Positions 13,701 through 24,800 of a stretch of 64,000 nucleotides of DNA are shown in pieces. The stretch lies in NCBI RefSeq assembly GCF_964355755.1, contig NC_092670.1, positions 7,281,001-7,345,000 on the forward strand, read 5' to 3'. The notes under the pieces are model-generated. The model saw only the letters and a program-made list of their open reading frames with translations, did not search any database and was not told where the DNA came from. The DNA is from Antedon mediterranea (lineage: Eukaryota; Echinodermata; Crinoidea; Comatulida; Antedonidae). A program made the position numbers and the translations under genes. Each line of letters opens with the position of its first letter. Position 1 is the stretch's first letter.

Positions 13701-16700
13701 TTATTTGAGAAAGCTAAGAGCTGCTTAAAACACAATATTGAATTTCGTAATGACTTTCTTTTTTTAAAGCCATTGCTCAGAAACAAGCAGGTTAAACAGA
13801 ACATTGAAAATGATTTTGCCTAGAAATTGTTCAGCAAAAAATGTTTCTCTACTGATTATTCGATGTTTTTTTAAAATAATTAGGTGCTGATTTGCGTGTG
13901 GTTACAGTGGTATATAATGATAGTTCACTCTTTCCGACAAACCAGTTTGATACTGACACCAGGCGACCCAATGGTCAAGTTATTTCAACTTCAATACCCG
14001 GTGTTGAACTGAAAAATTTATCAGATCCAATAATAACAACATTTATTCCTGCTGAAGTAAATATACATTTCCAATTGATTTACGTTGATTGTTAGTTCAG
14101 TAGACAAACTATGTTCATAACTATGGCCAAACCATTATTAAAGGAACTCCCTTATAAAAGTGTGTCAAATGGTTATGATGCTTTCTCTGGTTTAGTGAGT
14201 TTTCTAACCTTATGATCCTTCAGGAAATTACCTGATGCATTCACAATCATACACATTTTTATTTCCTTTATTTCTAGATATCTGAGAATAACAACGAGAC
14301 AGCCTGTGTTTTTTGGGATTTTAAACTTGATGATGGTAATGGTGGCTGGTCAAGTGCTGGATGCTACTTAGCTAATGGATCGTTGGATGGCAGTGACAGA
14401 CAAATTTGTCATTGTGACCATTTAACAAATTTTGCAATTCTTATGGTAAAATTATGAATGTTTTAGTTTAGTTTATTTGTTGACTCACTTTTTGTTTTAT
14501 TTATTATTAATTTTACTGAGGGTGACCTAAAACAGTATAAAATGACTGCCAAATGGTCCTCACATAATTACAAACGATAACATTAGCATGAATGGACGCG
14601 TCGAGTACAATTTTATCCCAAAAAATGAACACAAATTTGTTTTTTAATGATTTTCTCCTTGGAATATTCAAAATGAAAATTATTATTAAGTCAAACACAT
14701 CATTGGGGTTTTTTAATGGATGGTGTCCGGCGGGGGATAGTTTAACCCTAGCTTAATTTGTGCATGCTTCATTTACTCTCTATATTCTTAATTCTGGCCC
14801 CGAAACCTTGACTCAGAAATGCCGGGATGGTGTCCGGCGGGGGATAGTTTATTACCATTAGTTAAGGTCTAATGTAAAGCACCTAGAGGGGTCAGTGATC
14901 CATTAGGCGCTATATACATACTGTTTATTATTATTATTATTAAATTAATCTAGATGATTTAGATACACTATGAGCATTTTGTGAATTGGAACCTCTATGA
15001 CTGATCTGTAAGTCTGGCAGTGTAACTGAAGTGTGGAACTACAGCTCTATGTTGATGGATGTTAACGCGTAGTGTGAGAGGAAAGGCAAAGTATTTTAAA
15101 GATGTGAAAGACGTCAGCTTTAACGATATCGAATGGTTGTTGCAGATAACACATTCTTGAATAGAAACGCCAGCACAGGCGTGATATTTATTTCGCTTAA
15201 GTTTGATTTATCATCACAAGATCTATAGCAATTAATCCTAAACTAATTTTGAAATGTGAGCTAATAATAATAGGTAATGAATAATATGAATCATAATAAA
15301 AGACTTTTTAAGTTTTTTTTTTTTGTTTAGAATTTTTACTCAAGAGATGATACTGATGGGCCTCCTATTGTTATAGTTATAGCAAGGTACATCACAAATA
15401 TTGGTCTTGGTATTTCAATCGCTTGTTTACTTGCAACTATATTTACCTTTACAACCAACAGGTAGGGCTTAGAATTTATCATAACTATTGTATACGTTCA
15501 CTAGAAAATTCGTTGAAATTATGTAAATGTTGTAATGTTTTAAAATTTGTTCTTATAGTAGAAATTAACAGTGCATGTTGGGCATACAATACATTATAAA
15601 ACAGAAATTTATTTTCCTTTCATTTTCAGAAAGCTGCGAAACAGTAAACCACAACAGATTTTATGTCACTTGTGTGTATCATTACTCGGCTTGTATTTGG
15701 TCTTTCTCGTTGGAATTGACAGAACAAAAAAACGGCGCGCTTGTACAGTAATTGCTGGTCTGATTCACTACTTTCTGTTGACATCTATCTTTTGGATGTC
15801 AGTGCAGGCTATTCATATGTATTATTCATTTGTTAAAGTTTATGATGCACACATTTCTAGGTTTTTCTTAAAGGCCTGTCTTTTTGCTTGGGGTAAGTGG
15901 CTCATCGTATACTCTAATTTTATCAATCATAATTTTGTATAAGTACTAATTTTCTCTACATATTACTGTAAAAAAAGATCAATGTAAAAAAAATGACTAA
16001 AAGCATGTCATTGATGATGAAAACTGATGTTGCGTAAGGGTGATAAACTTGGGGAAAATGAATTTACTGGTGCCATGTATTGTTATGCATTACTATTATT
16101 TGTTTTTAACTTTTGTCAATTAGAAATAATGTTAGCTTATCGTAATTACAAAATGTTAAATTCATAATATTTAAAAACTTTAATTTCGTTACCAATGAAA
16201 ATACAAATGAGTAAAGTGAAAACAAATCATATACAAATGGATGCATATGCTCTATTGGATTATCAAAGCGATGACGGGATGGATGCTAGTATCATGTGTA
16301 CGTGAACAGTTTGATGATTAAGATTAGGATTGTGCATCTTATCATAAAGTTTTCAATATTGACAGGTATACCAGTTGTAATTGTTGCTGTAACTGTTGGA
16401 ATTGATGTTGACAATTATGCAGATACAGACTAGTAAGTAACGTTAGCCTACTGCACAGATACCAGATTAAACCTTCTTAACTACTGAGATTAATTTTCTT
16501 TTCTTTCTTTCTTGTATGTACTTTCCATCTATTGTAACATGATCTAATGTATTAGATTATGTTTAACAACTCTTTTATTAATGTATGGAACTTCTCATTC
16601 ATAATGGTGTTAAGCAAAATATTGTTTACTTTCACAAATTTCTCATCTACCATTTCAGATGTTTCACATTTTGCATTCGCAGTATTGTTATGCTTTCACT

Positions 16701-17483
16701 TTTGTAAATGTCTTGTAATATAAATGTTATCTCATTTTATGGCATGGTCTAGTCACGTCTCGGTTTTGGCAATCTTACAGATATTCATTATTTTCATGTT
16801 TATTCAATTGCTAGTAATCAATATGCCTACCTTATATATTTCTAAAATCATCATTGTATTAGTACCTATGCAATATTAATATTACTAATAATAAACAGTA
16901 TTTACACTTGTATTACTCTTTTTTCAGTTGCTTCCTTGTTGTTACCCGTATGTATTACAGCGTAGCATTACCTATTGCAGTCATACTACTCACCAATGTT
17001 GTTGTATTTATTATGGTATTACACAGTCTGAGTAAACTTGGTAACGTTGCAAAACAAGCTCACAAAATTCGTAAGAAGCGGAAGGGCATGTATTTACTAC
17101 AGAATGCCGTGTGTATATCGGTTGTGATGGGAATGACGTGGCTTATTGGATTCTTTGCAATTGGTAGTGCCTCCGAGATTGTCCAGGTACTTTTCTGTAT
17201 CCTGAATTCTTTCCAAGGATTCTTCATATTCGTTATGTATTGTTTCCGAAGTAAAGATATTCGTAAATTTTGGGCGGAAAAAACTATTAAAAAATTGTCG
17301 TCATCATTTAAAGGAACCAAAAATAGCAATCTGTACTCCAGTGGGCGTAAAAGTTCTGGTTTTAATTCATCGGCTTCTGGAAGAAACCAAACACATTCAG
17401 ATTCTAGAAATTACTCAAATAGCAACCAAGTTTCCTTTGCCCGATCTTCACGTGTTTCTAATGACTTTAGTTATCGGAAGTAA
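739..17483 (+). CDS. Adhesion G-protein-coupled receptor, EGF/HYR/Ig/SEA/GAIN-GPS/7TM, 5' partial
   Basis: Surface receptor, self-cleaved at a GPS site, with a large adhesive ectodomain. Exons: 739-858, 1617-1736, 2291-2533, 2752-3012, 3536-3778, 3940-4191, 4307-4546, 4857-5099, 6678-6929, 7064-7303, 7473-7586, 8545-8811, 9412-9524, 10723-10918, 11435-11536, 12528-12652, 13000-13149, 13250-13619, 13884-14056, 14278-14445, 15331-15461, 15630-15892, 16366-16432, 16928-17483. They sum to one open frame of 1668 residues plus stop, with matching phases; ectodomain modules are phase 1-1, as in shuffled domains. Order: two Ca-binding EGF, eight HYR, EGF, Ig, SEA, Cys-rich segment, GAIN, GPS, 7TM, Ser-rich tail. 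The first in-window exon enters in phase 1, so the signal peptide and more modules lie upstream. The TM core ([11 protein letters not shown], then FAWGIPVVIV) looks most like the ADGRG/ADGRF groups. One donor is GC (after 7303). The exact subfamily is uncertain. Confidence 0.9.
3491..7303 (+). repeat. Duplicated HYR exon triplet (HYR3-5 and HYR6-8)
   Basis: Introns and exons of 3491-4546 are matched in order by about 4803-7303. By hand count HYR3/HYR6 differ at 18 of 243 positions and HYR5/HYR8 at 20 of 240, but HYR4/HYR7 at only 2 of 252. The second copy is longer because of an approximately 1.4-kb insertion in the intron between HYR6 and HYR7. Confidence 0.9.
5119..6530. mobile_element. 1.4-kb insertion in the HYR6-HYR7 intron, class unknown
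   Basis: The paralogous intron (3779-3939) lacks this block. Its flanks align to 5100-5118 and to about 6531-6677, so the block was inserted after the triplet duplicated or was lost from the other copy. It begins with two direct repeats (5128-5224 and 5225-5316) rich in CGCTCG words. Its right half (about 6180-6520) resembles 28885-29290. No coding sequence or clear terminal inverted repeat was found. Confidence 0.7.
8190..8310. mobile_element. MITE, about 121 bp, TAAAGCTCT inverted ends (copy 1)
   Basis: The left end TAAAGCTCTGTCTACACTAT and the right end, with TTTGATAGGATCTAGAAAGAGCTTTA as its last 26 bases split across 8285-8310, are imperfect inverted repeats. The inner part carries a CCATATTTGGGCAC word also found inverted in the copy at 47540-47668. 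A TA target duplication fits both ends. It lies in the receptor intron between EGF3 and Ig. Confidence 0.8.
9412..14445 (+). other. SEA, Cys-rich segment and GAIN/GPS proteolysis module of the receptor
   Basis: Exons 9412-9524 and 10723-10918 read as a SEA-like domain: [10 protein letters not shown] start, then AGSVIADI, matching the G/SVVV self-cleavage loop (scissile bond between codons 10780-10782 and 10783-10785). Exons 11435-11536 and 12528-12652 hold four cysteines and a W, possibly a hormone-receptor-like motif, but this is weak. Exons 13000-14056 form the GAIN domain. Exon 14278-14445 is the GPS, with CVFWDF, a [16 protein letters not shown] and predicted cleavage between Leu and Thr of HLT (Thr codon 14425-14427). 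If both sites work, the ectodomain is cut twice. Confidence 0.8.
9918..10705. mobile_element. Dispersed repeat with GGTC/TGTC simple-repeat ends (empty-site copy)
   Basis: Intronic block bounded by AGTCGCGTG (from 9918) and CACGCGACT (about 10684-10692), an inverted pair. Just inside each end are (GGTC)/(TGTC) runs (9948-10020 and 10606-10664), each followed by CGGTATCACTATGC. The roughly 550 bp between them match 53405-54555. The open frame across the left run (LSVGLSVG repeats) is an artefact of the simple repeat. Confidence 0.8.
14718..14943 (+). mobile_element. Retroposon 3' tail with TATTATT end
   Basis: Intronic. The 26-bp stretch at 14718-14743 recurs at 14825-14850, a 107-bp offset. 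The right end (about 14873-14943) carries AAAGC, then GGCGCTATATA, then a (TTA)n tail. The same order ends the SINE at 61266-61576, so the two share a 3' module. Confidence 0.6.
15331..17483 (+). other. Seven-transmembrane core and cytoplasmic tail of the receptor
   Basis: The sequence just after GPS cleavage is the tethered-agonist region (TNFAILM...). TM1 lies in exon 15331-15461; TM2, TM3 and the start of TM4 in 15630-15892; the end of TM4 in 16366-16432; TM5 to TM7 in 16928-17483. Family-B2 landmarks are present: a Cys at the top of TM3, WGIP in TM4, GMTWLIGF in TM6 and [15 protein letters not shown] in TM7. The tail is about 60 residues, rich in Ser and Asn, ending FSYRK. The stop is TAA at 17481-17483. 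Confidence 0.92.
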
Positions 17484-18669
17484 CATTCGATTATACGTAT
17501 AGTTAACACATTCATGGGCAAGTAATAAGATATATTCCATCCTAAATGTTTTCAGAAAACAACAGATAACGTATCCTCAAACTATAGATGCACAATACAA
17601 TACACCGCTTTCCGAAGTACTTTGAATGGAAAATGAAACGCACTACTAATTATTTTCCTTATTACTACATAATTAAAAAATAATATTTTAAAATGAGTCT
17701 TTCCATTGTCAACAATTAATCTTGCTGGTTGATTATATTATATAAAGCTTAAGGTCAAAATTCTTTTTACTCGGTTTATGTTCAATTGAACATACTATCT
17801 CTAGTTATTTCTCCTTCTTTTAGGGAACATTTTAAAATGCTACTGTTTGCAGATGATAACTGCGATTTTCTTAAACCTTTGTCAGTATGACTATAGTACC
17901 AACTCCTATTTATGCGTTGTTCTCGATTTTGGGTCAACGGTCACATATGGGTCAGTTTGGTCAAAACACTACTTGTTCCACAAATAACATAGTAAACAGT
18001 TCTCCTTATATTATTATGATTATTGTCTTCAGGTTTTTACAGGAATTAGGATCATAGGGGAGAAAGAGGGATAGTCTGGCAACATTTTAAAACGTCAACT
18101 AAGATTTCCTTCCTTCTTGGCCAGTTTGATTAATATCTCTTTCAATTTATGTGGTGTTTATAATTTTAGGTCGAAGGTCACATAAGGTTCAGTATAGTCG
18201 AAAAATCCACAAAATGAATATTTACAAATAGGCTTATAGGCTTAAGAGATTAATGTTAATGATTTTAGAAGGTGTCACTAGACCAAAATAATGTATTCTC
18301 AGACTTATTTCAGCTTTTTGAAACAAGACTTTGCTGTGTTAATGTAGACTATAATATAATAGGGCATTACGTTCCACATGGGTACGTAATCTGTTTATAA
18401 TAATAGAAAGTTAGGTAGAGGACTCATCTCAAATAGTAGCATATAATAACATAATTAACGATTGGGCTGATTTCGAACAAACTTGGTCCATAATAAAAGC
18501 ATAAAGTCAAAAGCCAAACAATTCCTCTTACTGGGTTTAGGCCTATGTACAATCTCTAGTTAAGTTTCATTTTACCTTTAAAGTAGACGAGTTCTATTAT
18601 ATTATACAGATATTGACAAACGTATATGAATTAGTATTAAAAATTGTTAACAAATATGTAAATAAACTA
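17484..18669. other. 3' flank of the receptor gene; no gene seen
   Basis: AT-rich sequence after the receptor stop. Several AATAAA-like words occur (for example near 18661 and 18745), but I cannot say which, if any, is the poly(A) signal. No coding exon was recognised. Confidence 0.5.
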
Positions 18670-21370
18670 ATCCTTATGCGTTTTTTGTTGACATAACTGG
18701 TTACTATATCCAGGAATAAATTCCTGTCATTTGATTGAAGAAAAATAAACTTTTCGCGTTTATAAAAGAAAGGTTTTTTTATACTATTGCTATTGGATTT
18801 TTACAAAAATGGCAAAAATATCAACCCATTTTTTAGTTGACATAACTAGTTACTATGGCTGTATAAGATGATGATAAAACAATATTTGCGCATACAAGGA
18901 AATATTATTTATTTGTTAATTTTGTAGATTAAGTTAGTTAAGATAAAAGGTACCAAGCTTGATTAGCTTCGGCTATATCTTGGCTACCTTTTGTATTGAA
19001 ATTGTTTTTGTTTGATTCAATAAAGATGAAGAGAGTATTTAAGAGTAAGAGTATTATCCTATAATAATTGAATTTTAAAAAGTTGATATTTTGGCCATTT
19101 TGTAAAAAATCTTTGTACAGGCCGAAATATCAACCCATTTATAGTTGACATAGTTACTATGCCTGAGTATGGGTATAACACATTATACTTGCGCATATTA
19201 GGCCATATTATCGTATAATATTTAAATTTTAAAAAGTTGATATTTTAGCCATTTTCGAAAAAGGCCCAAATATCAACCCATTTATTTGTTGACATAACTA
19301 GTTACTATGGCTCTATAAGATGATTATAATACAATATATGCGTACATAAGGCAATATTATCGTATAATAATTAAATTGAAAAGTTGATATTTTAGCAATT
19401 TAAAAAAAATTCCCTGTACATAGTAAGAATTTGTTCAAAAATGGCCAAAATATCAACCCATTTATTAGTTGACATAACTAGTTAATATGGCTCTATAAGA
19501 TGATTATAATACAATATATGCGTCCGTAATATTATCGTTTATAATTTTATAAAAAAAACTTTTAAAAAGTTGATATTTTAGCCAATATATCAACACATTT
19601 ATTAGTTGACATAACTAATATGGCTACTATGGCTCTATAAGATGATTATAATACAAAAGTAACCACTTTTGACATAAATGGTTACTATAGCATAATGAAC
19701 ATGCGCAGAGTCGAATAATAACTGGTTACCATAGCACAATTGACATGCACAGAACCCATTATTCGTCTCTACGCATGTTTATTATGCAATAGTAACCATT
19801 TATGTCAAAACTAGTTAAAGTAGCACAGTTGACATGCGCAGAACCCATTATTCGCCTCTGAGCATGTTTATTATACTATAATAACCATTTATGTCAAAAA
19901 ATAAAAGGGTCGAAAATCGGCCATTTTTCGTAAATTTCCCTGTACTATAGTACAGGGATTTTTTCAAAAAAATGGCTAATTTTCGACCTTTTTATTTTTC
20001 AATAAAACTGGTTACTATAGCACAATTGACATGCGCAAAACCCATTATTCGTCTCTGCGCATGTTTATTATGCAATAGTGACCATTTATGTCAAAACTAG
20101 TTAATGCAGAACCCATTATTCGCCTCTGCGCATGTTTATTATACTACTAAAAACCATTTATGTCAAAAAATAAAAGGGTCGAAAATCGGCCATTTTTCGC
20201 AAATTCCCCTGTACTATAGTACAGGGATTCTTTCCAAAAAATGGCTAATTTTCGACCTTTTTATTTTTCGATAAAACTGGTTACTATAGCTCAATTGACA
20301 TGCGCAGAACCCATTATTCGTCTCTGCGCTTGTTTATTATGCAATAGTGACCATTTATTTCAAAACTAGTTAACGTAGCACAATTGACATGCGCAGAACA
20401 CATTATTCGTCTCTGCGCATGTTTATTATGCAATAGTAACCATTTATGTCAAAACTGGTTAACATAGCACAATTGACATGCGCAGAAACCATTATTCGTC
20501 TCTGCGCATGTTTATTATACAATAGTGACCATTTATGTCAAAACTAGTTAAAGTAGCACAGTTGACATGCGCAGAACCCATTATTCGCCTCTGGGCATGT
20601 TTATTATACTATAGTAACCATTTATGTCAAAAAATAAAAGGGTCGAAAATCGGCCATTTTTCGCAAATTTCCCTGTACTATAGTACAGGGATTTTAAAAA
20701 AAATGGCTAATTTTCGACCTTTTTATTTTTCAATAAAACTGGTTACTATAGCACAATTGACATGCGCAGAACCCATTATTCATCTCTGCGCATGTTTATT
20801 ATGCAATAGTGACCATTTATTTCAAAACTAGTTAACGTAGCACAATTAACATGCGCAGAACACATTATTCGTCTCTGCGCAGAACACATTATTCGTCTCT
20901 GCACATGTTTATTATGCAATAGTAACCATTTATGTCAAAAAAGAAATAGGTTGAAAATCGGCCATTTTTCGGAAATTTCCCTGTACGTACAGGCCAAAAT
21001 ATAAATATATTTATTAGTTGACATCATTAGTTACTATGGCTCTATAGGATGATTATAATACAATATATGCGTACATAAGGCAATATTATCGTATAATAAT
21101 TGAATTTTAAAAAGTTGATATTTTAGTCATTTTCGAAAAAATCCCTGTTCAAAAATGGCCAAAATATGATCCCATTTATTAGTTGACATAACTAGTTACT
21201 ATGGCTATGATTATAATACAATATATGCGTACGTAATATTATCGTATAATAATTGAATTTTAAAAAGTTGATATTTTAGCCAATATATCAACCCATTTAT
21301 TAGTTGACATAACTAGTTACTATGGTTCTATAAGATATTGATAAAATTAAAACAATGTTTGCGCATATAA
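18670..21370. repeat. Palindromic satellite array, two interleaved families
   Basis: Family 1 (about nine copies: 18676-19650 and 20995-21370) repeats an approximately 140-180-bp unit with the core TTGACATAACTAGTTACTAT, then a CTATAAGATGATTATAATAC word. AGTTGATATTTTAGCC and GGCCAAAATATCAACCC form opposing arms. Family 2 (19676-20940) sits inside family 1. Its unit has a CATGCGCAGA arm and an inverted TCTGCGCATG arm around ACCCATTATTCG, enclosed by TTTTGACATAAATGGTTACT and its inverse. It alternates with a larger palindrome centred on CCCTGTACTATAGTACAGGG. No coding capacity. Confidence 0.9.
19893..20012. repeat. Near-perfect palindrome centred on CCCTGTACTATAGTACAGGG
   Basis: The central 20-bp perfect palindrome lies at 19938-19957, and again at 20207-20226 and 20671-20690. 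Each is flanked by AAAGGGTCGAAAATCGGCC on the left and an inverted GGCTAATTTTCGACCTTTT on the right, giving hairpin arms of about 50 bp. A decayed fourth copy is near 20937-20995. Confidence 0.9.
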
Positions 21371-21858
21371 GCCAATATTAACGTACCGTAAATTTTGGAT
21401 AAAACCTGGAAATGATATTATTATAAGTAGAAGAATTTTATTTTGTGAACGTTTACATGGCGAAATCAATTGTTGATATAAAGTTTGCGGTACACCACGT
21501 ATAGTCTGAAAAGAACTGTTGAGTTTCTCGACGTTTCGATCAATATGCTTTGATCGTCCTCAGGAGTGAGAATGAGGAATTTTGAAGAATTTTTATTAAA
21601 AAATATAGCTGAAAAGTCTTGACAAAATTGATAGCTTTTTAAATTATTATTATTATTATTAGTGTTAGTGTTATTTTAATTATTCAACTGAAGATGATAA
21701 CATTATTATTATTCTAATTATTATTAATTAAATTAAAGCCAAATCATCATCCAATCTATTATTATTATTCCACAGTAAACCACAACACAAATCTGCAGAC
21801 ATAATACTATATATACCATAATGATTAGGCCTAATTACACGGTAAATACGTCAGTTTC

Positions 21859-24800
21859 TCATAACGTTGACTCTCCTGTCTTAAATTCATATATTACTTC
21901 GTCTTCTTCTGTATTGGCCAATCCTTGTAGGTACTGAACCTTAGTTTCCCGTCGACATGAAAGTCGCCAGACTGTAAACACCAGAGCGATAGACATCGTT
22001 TTTAATGACAAGCACAATCCCAGATAAACAAGAAAAAACTTGTGATTGTCATATTCTATACAAGAGCCGGTAACACCACAATTATCTTCCCAAAGTATGC
22101 ATGCTGTGTCGATAACTGCTCCAAAATATGTTGGCGACGGAATATAGGCTGAAAGTAAAAAAATGGAAAATATAATAGGATCTCTATGTACTAAATTAGT
22201 GATCTTATGTATTTATTCTATATTTAGGCTTTCAATGAATGTAATTAATTTGTTTACATAATTCTAGTGTCGTATAGTGGCACTGAACCGCTGAATTTGA
22301 TGATTTGATTTGTTTACAAACGATTCTCGTAAGGTATCAAGTCAACGCAAAAGAGGATTATATTGTATCTCATACATGAAGACGGTTCCTGTCAGAAGAT
22401 ACGATATTGCATGCTATATTGTCGCTAGTTTCCAGTTAAGCTTGAGGACAAATATAAACACCTTTACCTTTATGATACATTACGTAAAACGGGTGTTTTT
22501 TTTTAGAATGAACCAATGTTTTTTTGTCTTAAACAGTAGTTCATTATATTAAAATGTAGTTTAACTTTAATTTTACTCACCCAGTAACCGAACAAAGAGA
22601 AATTGCACACCAAGAGCAAATGGTCGATCGTTTTCACAGACAGATCTCAAAGTCATCATAACCATAGGTATTTGTCCCATGGTAATAACGATTACCAATG
22701 ATATTAGGATAAACATAAATGGTACCAGCATGCCGCATTCATTACTGCATTTACCAGTGTATATGTAGCCAGCATCACTCTCTCCACTTTCTTTTAGAAA
22801 CTTGCTGACGCAATTACATCTTGTAAAATTCTATTCAAAAAGAAGTATGAAAGCCGTAGGCCTATAAAAATGCACGTCACATTGGAGTGAAAACATGCTA
22901 GGCTACTTACATTTGACACATTGTCTCCATCTTCTGATTCAAAGTTTAAGCCATTACAACCAGCATGACATGGACTAAAATAAGTAATCCCGATTGCAGA
23001 TGCGCAAATGGGTTGGAATTGAGCAGAAGAACAGTCACAATCTGTATTACAAGAATCTAAAAGATTGGTATCTTCCATATACTCTGTCGATTCCGACGAT
23101 TCACCACTAAACAAAATAAACACGTGTTTGTTAATGTAGCTCACGATAAAGTATGCCATATCATAAATCTACAAGCATCTGGTATACCCACCCACTAGAG
23201 GTGTGTTTGTGTACTGAAATTTAAAATTCATTTGAAACAATAAAGATGAAGAAATCTGTGAGAATAAGAAAAAGTCACCCAACAGAGATTCGAAAATGGA
23301 ACCTCCTGCGTGATATGCAGATGTCACAACTATTAGGCCACTGGGGCTTGAATGGTATTGTTCAATTCGACTGGATAGCACTCTTTTACACTCTCGGCGG
23401 AACATCAATAGTCCCTCAATTGTACGCACACGCACTCAATCAAATTGATACCCTAATTAATTATCAGTATATTAATTCACGAAGCGGGACCTAAGAAAAT
23501 ATACGTTTACATATCAATCACGGGCACAGAATAAATTAAAAACCGCCCGGTAATATACTGCAATTCAATATATAATAATAGCATAAAATAATAGTGAACA
23601 AGCGAAATAAAGAATCAAACAATAATTTGATGTCGTCTGCATTAGATTACAGAAAGTAATCCGATTGGTAAACATAACATTATTAGAAGAAGGTTTAGTT
23701 ACCGTTTATGCGGAGACCATTTTTTTTTTCAAAATGGCAATGTACATCATTATGTGTAATGTAATTGTATTTGATTGGTTGATTTTCATGATGACACTGT
23801 TTTATTTGAACACACACACATATCATAATTGTAAACTTACCTGAACGTATACGGTGTTGTTATTCCCGCTAAAACTACTGAATCACAACCACCTAAAAGA
23901 AAAGATGCTGCTAAAATACTAAAACCTAATATAATTACACCAAGACAAAATTTGGCCATTCCTGAAAGACCCAGCTTGAATCGACGGATCACGTAAGCAC
24001 CTAACACTGTTCCAATGGCAGCGGCAGGAATCAGTGAAGCTGCAGAACAAAAACGATATCTTATTGTTAGTAATAATCCAGTAGGCAAGTGTTTCAGGGA
24101 AGTGTTAAATTGTAATTTAACTCTTCCCTGGTTTATGCAGGTTCAACAAAATGTACTATAAGCTTATCTGATTTTGTTCTAAATACAAATAAATGTATTG
24201 CTGATTATACTGTAATTGAATAAAAAAGTAGGCATATGCCTAATAATAATACAATACATAATGATAATACAAACTATAATGTTTGATTATTTTTTTAAAT
24301 TTTTGTTATTTCACTACTACAGTTGTCAATACTTGTTAATATTGTCATGTACTACAAATGGAGAGAGGCATTATATACCAATAGATAAAACTTTTGGTCC
24401 TCTCTCCTTCATCTTTTTTTTTGTGTAATGTATTATACCATTATGGACAATTGTCTGAAATAAAAGTTCAATTGAATTGAATTGAATACAGGATAGACAA
24501 ATAATATCGTGGGATAGGACGGGGAAGCACTTTAGCAACCTAGCTAAAACTTCACGACTGTACTCCACTGTTAGTTTGTTTTAGATATTTTTATAATAAT
24601 AATAATAATTTTAAATTATTTTAACACCATCTACAGACATAAAAATTACATGTTTTAAAACTCGTGGTTTATGCTAAGTATTATATAACTCCTTTACTAT
24701 GCATTGAACAACACTGTTAATGAATTATAACAGAAACAATAAGTAAAGATCGTAATAATTGTGTTGAACTCACGTCCGACGTCGTAAAATTGTGGTCAAG

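Noticed and set aside
18670-21370. CRISPR-like array
   Set aside because: Repeats are long, palindromic and imperfect, without unique spacers of fixed length, in an intron-containing animal genome.
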